Shown here piece by piece: positions 58,118 to 64,000 of a stretch of 64,000 bases of DNA. Source of the stretch: Limosilactobacillus antri DSM 16041. GTDB taxonomy: Bacteria; Bacillota; Bacilli; Lactobacillales; Lactobacillaceae. The position numbers and the translations under genes are program-made. The stretch spans positions 98,926 through 162,925 of the forward strand of contig NZ_GG700738.1 of assembly GCF_000160835.1 (NCBI RefSeq), given 5' to 3'. Positions within the stretch are counted from its first letter, which is position 1; every line of letters starts with the position of its first letter. The notes under the pieces were generated by a model that did no database searches, had not been told where the DNA came from, and saw nothing but the letters and a program-made list of their open reading frames with translations.

Positions 58118-58234
58118 GGGAGCCTGTGATAAAATGAAATTTTGTCGTAGGCCCCTGTTTTGGTTACAAATATTTTAAGAGTATCATGTAGCCCCCAGGA
58201 GCCTGTAGTCCTTGGGGGTCACACCTCCTTTTAA
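58118..58234 (+). repeat. Two-hairpin intergenic repeat, copy 2
   Basis: Hairpin GGGAGCCT...AGGCCCC with AAAAT/ATTTT inside, then GTTTTGGTTAC, TTTAAGAGTATCATGT, and a second hairpin CCCCCAGGA/TCCTTGGGGG, ending CTCCTTTTAA. Aligns with the minus strand of 22170-22300. It borders the right end of the prd/sel block and may end the sel transcript. Confidence 0.7.
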
Positions 58235-58246
58235 TTAAGATAGTTT
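58229..58246 (+). repeat. Right border direct repeat of the prd/sel block
   Basis: TTTTAATTAAGATAGTTT, identical to 39632-39649. It lies upstream of the murF promoter (TATAAT 58280-58285). Confidence 0.7.
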
Positions 58247-58328
58247 TTCTTAAAGAATGTCTTTATTTCCCGACGGTGGTATAATTAAAAAGCTAGACCA
58301 AAGTATCAAAAGAAGAGGTAGCTTTTCA

Positions 58329-59708
58329 ATGAAGATGAAGTTAGCGGAGATTGCGAAGGCAATTAACGCGCAAAATGAGATTGAACAATGGAAGGACATT
58401 GAGGTAACCAGTGTTTCTTTCGATAGCCGCCATTTGGAAAGGGGAGCACTGTTTATTCCCCTCCAGGGAGCGCATGATGGTCACCAATACGTTGAAACCG
58501 CCTTTACCAATGGTGCGGCTGCCACGCTATGGGCTAGTGATCACGAATTGACTAATAACGGTCACCCTGTTTTAGTAGTAACTGATCCCCTGAAAGCCCT
58601 CCAACAATTAGGAAAATACTACTTGCACAAAATTAACCCGATTGTCGTTGCTGTTACGGGAAGTAATGGGAAAACCACTACTAAAGATATGATTGCTTCC
58701 ATATTGAGCACCCAGCTTAACGTTACCAAGACCTACGCCAACTTCAACAATGAGATCGGCGTACCGGTTACCCTGCTCAACATGGAGGCCAATACAGAAG
58801 TGGTAGTTGTCGAAATGGGGATGGATCGTTTCGGTCAACTCGACTTTCTAAGTAAGCTGGTTAGTCCGGACATTGCGGTTATCACCATGATCGGTGAAGC
58901 CCACATCGAATTCTTCGGGACCCGTGACCGGATTGCGGACGCTAAAATGGAAATCGTTAACGGTCTAAAAGAAGACGGCCTCTTGGTTTATGATGGCGAC
59001 GAACCATTACTGAATGAACGTGCCGCCAAAGTTGCTCAGCAGACCAGCCGTTTCGGCCGGCAGCTAACGGATGACCTGTACGCGACAAGCGTCACTGCCG
59101 GTCCGCGTTCGATTAGTTTTAAAGTTAACGAGTGGCCCGACGAGCAGTTTACGATTCCAATGGTCGGCGAATACAACGTTAATAATGCCCTTGCCGCAAT
59201 GGTTGTTGCCAAACGCTTGCACATCAGTCCGGCTCATATCAAGACGGCGTTAGCCAACGTTGAATTAACGGAAAACCGGGCGGAATGGTTTAAGAGCAAG
59301 AACGGTGCCCAAATTCTAAGTGACGTCTACAATTCTAATCCGACAGCGGCAAAGCAGGTCTTAAAGACGCTTGCTGCAATGCCGGTCCAAGGGCGGCGGA
59401 TTGCGGTTCTCGGCGATATGCTCGAACTGGGTGACGCAGCCCCGCGCTTGCACGCCAGTTTAGCGACGGAAATTAACCCTGCACAGATCCAAGAAGTGTA
59501 CTTGATCGGGACAGAGATGGTTCACCTGCAGTCTAAACTACTAGAACAGGGCTATCCTGCAACGGCAATCCACTATTACCATGCCAACCAGCTTGGTCAA
59601 CTGACCGCTACGCTGGAAGCTGACCTTACCGCCAGTGATATGGTCTTGTTAAAAGCCAGTCATGGCCTTCACCTTGAGCAGGTCCTAGCAGCAATTAAAG
59701 AACGATAG
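58329..59708 (+). CDS. murF: UDP-N-acetylmuramoyl-tripeptide--D-alanyl-D-alanine ligase
   Basis: 459 residues. ATP loop AVTGSNGKTTTKD near residue 108; Mur ligase blocks follow (EMGMDRFGQL, GDMLELG). Adds D-Ala-D-Ala (or D-Ala-D-Lac in lactobacilli) to the wall precursor. ATG 58329 follows AGAGG; the ATG two codons on is also possible. TATAAT at 58280-58285 is a likely -10. Confidence 0.95.
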   Translation: MKMKLAEIAKAINAQNEIEQWKDIEVTSVSFDSRHLERGALFIPLQGAHDGHQYVETAFTNGAAATLWASDHELTNNGHPVLVVTDPLKALQQLGKYYLHKINPIVVAVTGSNGKTTTKDMIASILSTQLNVTKTYANFNNEIGVPVTLLNMEANTEVVVVEMGMDRFGQLDFLSKLVSPDIAVITMIGEAHIEFFGTRDRIADAKMEIVNGLKEDGLLVYDGDEPLLNERAAKVAQQTSRFGRQLTDDLYATSVTAGPRSISFKVNEWPDEQFTIPMVGEYNVNNALAAMVVAKRLHISPAHIKTALANVELTENRAEWFKSKNGAQILSDVYNSNPTAAKQVLKTLAAMPVQGRRIAVLGDMLELGDAAPRLHASLATEINPAQIQEVYLIGTEMVHLQSKLLEQGYPATAIHYYHANQLGQLTATLEADLTASDMVLLKASHGLHLEQVLAAIKER

Positions 59709-59774
59709 AAACTGATTACCAGCCGATTGGTGATGTTTTCACCTGTCGACTGGTCATTTTTAGGAGGAAATTTT

Positions 59775-61271
59775 TTGAATTTTAGCGAATTAGGTTTATC
59801 GCAAAGTCTATTAAAAGCGATTAAGCGGAGCGGCTATGAAGAGGCCACCCCAATTCAGGAACAGACGATTCCGATGGTCTTAAAGGGGCAGGACGTTATT
59901 GGTCAGGCCCAGACGGGGACCGGGAAAACCGCCGCGTTTGGTCTACCGATCATTGAGCACGTTGATACTGACAACCCCAATATCCAGGCGCTCATCATCT
60001 CACCAACCCGGGAACTGGTAATTCAAACCCAGGAGGAACTTTACCGGCTGGGCAAGGATAAGCACGTCCGGGTTCAAGTAGTGTATGGAGGTGCGGATAT
60101 TCGGCGGCAGATCAAGAGCCTCAAGCACCATCCCCAAATTCTTGTTGGAACTCCCGGTCGGCTCCGTGACCATATCAACCGCCATACCGTCAAGCTGGGT
60201 CATATCCAAACCCTGGTGCTAGATGAAGCTGACGAAATGCTGAATATGGGCTTCTTAGAGGACATCGAGGCGATCATCAAGGAAACACCAGCAGAGCGGC
60301 AAACCCTCCTTTTCTCGGCGACGATGCCGCCAGAAATCAAGCGGATTGGCGAACAGTTTATGACCGATCCGGAAACCGTCCGCATCAAGGCCAAGGAATT
60401 GACGACCGACCTGGTGGATCAATACTATGTGCGGGCCCGGGACTACGAGAAGTTTGATATTATGACCCGCCTGATTGATGTCCAAGACCCGGACCTGACG
60501 ATTGTCTTTGGCCGCACCAAGCGCCGGGTTGACGAACTGTCAAAGGGGTTAATTGCCCGTGGATACAACGCCGCCGGCATTCATGGCGACCTGACCCAGG
60601 ACCGGCGGACGAAGATCATGAAGAAGTTTAAGCATGGCGACCTGGACATCCTGGTTGCGACCGATGTGGCCGCCCGGGGACTGGATATTTCCGGTGTGAC
60701 CCACGTTTATAATTACGACATCCCGTCGGACCCGGACAGCTACGTTCACCGGATTGGCCGGACGGGTCGGGCTGGGCACCATGGAACGTCACTGACCTTC
60801 GTGACGCCGAACGAAATGGAGTACCTGCACGAAATTGAAAAGCTGACCCGGGTACGGATGCTGCCGCTAAAGCCGCCGTCCGCTGAGGAGGCCTTCAAGG
60901 GGCAGGTTGCGAGCGCCTTTAACGACATTGACGAGCTAATCGCGCAGGATTCCACCGACCGGTATAAGGAGGCCGCAGAGCAGCTCTTAGAGAGCCACGA
61001 CGCGACCGACCTGGTTGCGGCCCTCCTCAATAACATGACAAAGGAAGCGGCCAGTGAGGTGCCAGTTAAGATTACCCCAGAACGCCCATTGCCGCGCCAC
61101 CACCGTGGTGGGAAACGCACCGATTATCATGGCGGGAACCACTACCGGCACCGCGATAGCCGCCGGGGGAACGGTCACTACCGTTCGCATGGTCACCGTA
61201 CGGATAACCACGGTCATAGCCACTCCAGCCGCCATGCCTTTAATATCCGGCACCGAAAGGATAAGGCTTAA
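59775..61271 (+). CDS. cshA: DEAD-box RNA helicase CshA
   Basis: 498 residues from a TTG start at 59775, 7 bases after AGGAGG. Motif I AQTGTGKTAAF, DEAD in LDEADEMLNMGF, SAT in LFSATMPPE, motif VI HRIGRTGRAG. The tail after about residue 430 is rich in His, Arg and Gly, likely for RNA binding. Part of RNA turnover and ribosome assembly. Confidence 0.95.
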   Translation: MNFSELGLSQSLLKAIKRSGYEEATPIQEQTIPMVLKGQDVIGQAQTGTGKTAAFGLPIIEHVDTDNPNIQALIISPTRELVIQTQEELYRLGKDKHVRVQVVYGGADIRRQIKSLKHHPQILVGTPGRLRDHINRHTVKLGHIQTLVLDEADEMLNMGFLEDIEAIIKETPAERQTLLFSATMPPEIKRIGEQFMTDPETVRIKAKELTTDLVDQYYVRARDYEKFDIMTRLIDVQDPDLTIVFGRTKRRVDELSKGLIARGYNAAGIHGDLTQDRRTKIMKKFKHGDLDILVATDVAARGLDISGVTHVYNYDIPSDPDSYVHRIGRTGRAGHHGTSLTFVTPNEMEYLHEIEKLTRVRMLPLKPPSAEEAFKGQVASAFNDIDELIAQDSTDRYKEAAEQLLESHDATDLVAALLNNMTKEAASEVPVKITPERPLPRHHRGGKRTDYHGGNHYRHRDSRRGNGHYRSHGHRTDNHGHSHSSRHAFNIRHRKDKA

Positions 61272-61290
61272 CACGAGCCCCATTCTATGA

Positions 61291-61330
61291 AAAAAGCCAC
61301 TGATGACTAGTAGATCATCAGTGGCTTTTA
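61291..61330. terminator. Bidirectional terminator between cshA and dltD
   Basis: AAAGCCACTGATGA (61293-61306) pairs perfectly with TCATCAGTGGCTTT (61315-61328). Confidence 0.92.
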
Positions 61331-61332
61331 TA

Positions 61333-62622
61333 TTACTTCAATTCTTCCTTGAAGCGCTGTAAGTTCGTCGGGGTTGGATTAAGGTTCGCCCATTGTTGGG
61401 TCAAGAAGCGGTCGCTCAACCGGTAATGCGGCGTTGGCTGCTTGCTAGTAATGAAACTATTAGAGACTCGATCAAATTTGACCCAGCCAGCCCAGCCGAT
61501 GTGAATAGTATCTTCCATAAAGGAAGTCTTATCACCGTCATGGGAGAGGTCGAGGACGTTATCGAAGCCCTGTTCGTGGAGTTGGAACTTAATCTTTTCC
61601 ACCGACCGATAATACATCTGCATATCTAAACCGGTGAACTGTTCCCACTTCGCGTTGACCGGTGGGATTACAAACAGCACGTTGGTATTTGTGTTCTTAA
61701 ATTGGTTTAAGACGACCTGAAGATCCCCGTACTCTGGGGATTGGGTGTAATTCAGGCTGCGTTGGCTGCCCGCCAGCCGCTTTTCGTGCGGCTTAATCTT
61801 CTTCGTGTAGAAACTATTTTTAACCCGGAAACGGTTGTTGGTGGTATCCCGCTCACCGGTTGCCTCGGCTTCCTTGTAAAGCCGGTCGTAGTTATACTTT
61901 TTCGGCAACTTGTCAATGTTGGGCAGGATGTGTTTCTGGTAGTTTTCGTTAATTTGGAACTCAGAAAAGAGGGCGTCCTCATGCTTCAGCATCCCGACCC
62001 GCGTGTTGATCACCAACCGGTCCCAACCGCTGAGGGCGTGGCCAGCGGCAATCTTGCGGGCCGCAGCCCCAATCGTCCCGTCTGTCCCTCGCAGGGCCAG
62101 TAAACGGCGCGCAGTGTAACGATCGTAAGGCGACCGCGGGTTGGCCTTTTGCAGCCAGGTCAGGTCGGCAAAGGTCCCGTTATAAAACTTGAACGCTGGT
62201 GTCTTGACCCCCTGCTTGGTAAACCATTGGGGTGAGATGATGTAAACCGCCTTTTGGTCCGTCAGCTGGTTTTCCATGGAGTTAATGTTGAAAAACTGGG
62301 GCAGTGACTGGGTCCCCCGGGAACCAAAGAGGAAGGGCGTGTAATTATGGTACCGCGCGGCCATTACGGATGGGTGATACTTATCCATCCGCCGCAGCTC
62401 GCTGGAACCAAAAAAGGGCACAAATTTGGTCTGCTGATTGCTCAGGGCCTGCTGCTTGATTGACTGGTTTTTGAAGACAACTGGGCTGAGCGAAACGGCC
62501 GCTTGCTTTTCCATTGCGGTGCTATGCTTGTTTTTAATTGGCAACGAGAACAGCACCACGATCAGGACAAACGCCAGGAGAACAGGGCCAAAGATGGACC
62601 ACAGTTTCCGGCCGTTATGCAT
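61333..62622 (-). CDS. dltD: D-alanyl-lipoteichoic acid protein DltD
   Basis: 429 residues. One N-terminal membrane helix (about 8-27), then an extracytoplasmic SGNH-like domain with FFGSSELRRMD (Ser nucleophile region) and, near the end, a D/H pair around DTIHIGWAGW. Needed for D-alanylation of teichoic acids. Overlaps dltC by 8 bases. Confidence 0.95.
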   Translation of the reverse strand: MHNGRKLWSIFGPVLLAFVLIVVLFSLPIKNKHSTAMEKQAAVSLSPVVFKNQSIKQQALSNQQTKFVPFFGSSELRRMDKYHPSVMAARYHNYTPFLFGSRGTQSLPQFFNINSMENQLTDQKAVYIISPQWFTKQGVKTPAFKFYNGTFADLTWLQKANPRSPYDRYTARRLLALRGTDGTIGAAARKIAAGHALSGWDRLVINTRVGMLKHEDALFSEFQINENYQKHILPNIDKLPKKYNYDRLYKEAEATGERDTTNNRFRVKNSFYTKKIKPHEKRLAGSQRSLNYTQSPEYGDLQVVLNQFKNTNTNVLFVIPPVNAKWEQFTGLDMQMYYRSVEKIKFQLHEQGFDNVLDLSHDGDKTSFMEDTIHIGWAGWVKFDRVSNSFITSKQPTPHYRLSDRFLTQQWANLNPTPTNLQRFKEELK

Positions 62623-62854
62623 TTTGAAGCTCCTTTACCCGTTGTTCGATCTTTTCAATCGTGTTCCATTGGCTCCGGTCAAATTCGGAAACCGGAACTT
62701 GGACGTCAAAGGCGTCTTGGAGGCCTAACAAGAGGCTGACCGTTGCCATCGAGTCCAGCAGGCCGCTGGTAAACAGGTCTTGGGAAGCATCGCTAAAGTC
62801 AGCCGCGTCACGGCCAGTTGCGTCAGCTAAAATGTTAATAATTTGTTCTTGCAT
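62615..62854 (-). CDS. dltC: D-alanyl carrier protein DltC
   Basis: 79-residue acyl carrier protein; the phosphopantetheine Ser is S35 in GLLDSMATV. Carries activated D-Ala from DltA to the membrane acceptors. Preceded by AGGAGG. Confidence 0.96.
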   Translation of the reverse strand: MQEQIINILADATGRDAADFSDASQDLFTSGLLDSMATVSLLLGLQDAFDVQVPVSEFDRSQWNTIEKIEQRVKELQNA

Positions 62855-62884
62855 AATAATAAATCCTCCTATAAAGCGGTGTGG

Positions 62885-64000
62885 TTAGCTAAAGAAAAAG
62901 GTATCCAGGAAACCACTAAAAATCAAAAAGGTAAACATTACAAAGTTAAAAGTAACAAAGATGGCGATTCCCGTGGTCAGCTTATTGTGGGGCAGATTTG
63001 GCAGGTGTTTGCGCTTGAACCGCATCCACCAGTCATTCGCCACCAGGGCAAAGCCATGCAGGAAACCGTACAGGATATAGTACCAGGTAATGCCGTGCCA
63101 AAAGCCCATCAAAACCATGTTAAGCATATAGGCGGTCGATGACAAGGCATTCCGGTTCTTAAACCAGCGCTTTTTGGTTGCCATGAAGACAAAGCGCATG
63201 AAGATGTAATCGCGGAACCAGAACGACAGGCTGATGTGCCAACGGTTCCAGAATTCCTTGATGTTCTTGGACTTAAACGGCTGCTTGAAGTTCATCGGGG
63301 TCTGAACACCCATAAAGTAGGAGATGGCGACCGCAAAGAGCGAGTAGCCAGCAAAGTCAAAGAAGAGGTAAAAACCGTAGGTATACATAACTCCCAGCAT
63401 ACTCCAGGAGAACAGACTGTGGTTGGTCATTGCCAGCTGCTCAAAGAACGGGTAGAAGCGTTGACCGAAGAAATAACCGATCACGAACTTATACAAAAAG
63501 CCGAGGAAGAGGTAGAAAATCCCCTTGCTGACCAGGTTTAAGTAGTCTCCGCGGGCCGGGACCTGCCGGTAGTCCTTTTCAAAGCGCCGGTAGCGGTCGA
63601 TCGGCCCGGAAGTAATCGTTGGCATAAATAGGATAAAACGGATAAACTTCCAGGGAGAAATTTCCTTAATCATCCCGTCCCGGGTTTCAATAATGGTGCC
63701 GACCGCCCGGAAAGTCAGGTAAGAGATTCCCAAAAAGCCGAGCAGTGAATTATGGCCAACCATTGCCGGCGACAGCTTCACGATTACCAAGGGCAGGATC
63801 GATAATCCCGCGAGGAGGTAGAAGACACCGGCACTATTCTGCTGTCGGCGGTACCGGGAGTAAAACATCACGAGCAGGGTTTCATAAATTACGTAGACGA
63901 TCAATGAAATTCCCTGTTGCCAGCTGCTACCGTCAAACATTAAGAAAATAAAGACAAAGCTGACCAGCGCCTCGTACCAGCTGAAACGCTTGCCAAAGTA
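62885..64000 (-). CDS. dltB: DltB membrane O-acyltransferase (partial at window edge)
   Basis: MBOAT family protein passing D-Ala across the membrane. The ORF is open to the right window edge, so the N-terminus (about 30 residues or more) is missing; an internal ATG at 63938-63940 is not the true start, since the frame continues through YFGKRFSWYEALV. The catalytic His region is in FWHGITWYYILYG. dltA should lie beyond 64000. Confidence 0.95.
   Translation of the reverse strand, partial: YFGKRFSWYEALVSFVFIFLMFDGSSWQQGISLIVYVIYETLLVMFYSRYRRQQNSAGVFYLLAGLSILPLVIVKLSPAMVGHNSLLGFLGISYLTFRAVGTIIETRDGMIKEISPWKFIRFILFMPTITSGPIDRYRRFEKDYRQVPARGDYLNLVSKGIFYLFLGFLYKFVIGYFFGQRFYPFFEQLAMTNHSLFSWSMLGVMYTYGFYLFFDFAGYSLFAVAISYFMGVQTPMNFKQPFKSKNIKEFWNRWHISLSFWFRDYIFMRFVFMATKKRWFKNRNALSSTAYMLNMVLMGFWHGITWYYILYGFLHGFALVANDWWMRFKRKHLPNLPHNKLTTGIAIFVTFNFVMFTFLIFSGFLDTFFFS

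Larger units (their letters stand above)
39632..58246. other. Putative inserted D-proline reductase / selenocysteine island
   Basis: All prd and sel genes plus a POT transporter, proline iminopeptidase, tRNA-Sec and two TSUP permeases lie between two identical 18-base repeats, in the htpX-murF gap. The block is visibly AT-richer in gaps and third codon positions than the genes on either side. There is no integrase or transposase, so how it moved is not known. Genes follow in one direction throughout. Confidence 0.75.

Noticed and set aside
39632-58246. Phage or conjugative element
   Set aside because: No integrase, transposase, relaxase or phage structural gene is present between the repeats.
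63938-63940. ATG as start of dltB
   Set aside because: The frame stays open upstream to the window edge with typical DltB membrane sequence, so this Met is internal.

Overview
The window is low-GC Gram-positive chromosome from a heterofermentative lactobacillus, most likely the Limosilactobacillus (L. reuteri) group. The evidence is the gene order (suf operon; metG-tatD-rnmV-ksgA-veg-ispE-purR-glmU-prs; rpoE-pyrG-murA-rpmE2; lemA-htpX; murF-cshA; dlt), a KxYKxGKxW-type signal peptide, and strong AGGAGG ribosome binding sites. The species cannot be fixed from the sequence alone. There is no rRNA, CRISPR array, transposase, integrase or phage gene in the window.

Layout. 1-2.45 kb: iron(II) uptake (feoA, feoB and a small Cys-rich FeoB-associated protein, minus strand). 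2.6-8.2 kb: SUF Fe-S assembly operon (sufC-D-S-U-B and a DUF59 gene), divergent from feo. 8.2-22.2 kb: an Rgg-type regulator, a 38-codon ORF, and housekeeping genes for translation, rRNA maturation, isoprenoids, zinc uptake (with a Zur-like box), purine control, UDP-GlcNAc and PRPP. 22.4-31 kb: a lipoprotein, a bile-salt-hydrolase-family enzyme, a 1167-residue secreted repeat protein, a HAD phosphatase, an HD hydrolase and a lipoate ligase-family protein. 31-39.6 kb: rpoE, pyrG, a MurA with Asp in place of the active-site Cys, L31, sortase, an unknown helical protein, a tyrosine phosphatase, lemA and htpX. 58.3-64 kb: murF, cshA and the dlt genes (dltB cut by the window edge).

The striking part is 39.6-58.2 kb, an AT-richer block between htpX and murF. 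It encodes a whole D-proline reductase (Stickland) pathway together with everything needed to make and insert selenocysteine. In order: PrdC (electron transfer), a POT peptide transporter, tRNA-Sec with UCA anticodon, proline iminopeptidase, PrdA, a small unknown protein, PrdB with an in-frame UGA as Sec151, PrdD, PrdE, proline racemase PrdF, a TSUP permease, SelD, YedF, a DUF3343 protein, SelB, a cysteine desulfurase-like protein, SelA and a second TSUP permease. The inferred flow is: proline peptides enter by POT, the iminopeptidase frees L-proline, PrdF makes D-proline, and PrdA (pyruvoyl) with PrdB (selenol) reduces it to 5-aminovalerate using electrons through PrdC. This would give the cell an electron sink that re-oxidises NADH. 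The sel genes serve the one selenoprotein visible here.

The same 18-bp sequence lies at both ends of the block (39632-39649 and 58229-58246), consistent with insertion into an ancestral htpX-murF junction. The prdC and prdA promoters share two 13-bp motifs. One is cre-like and sits on the -35 box in both; the other lies downstream in opposite orientation. No PrdR-type activator is present. Two families of structured intergenic repeats, two copies each, were also found.
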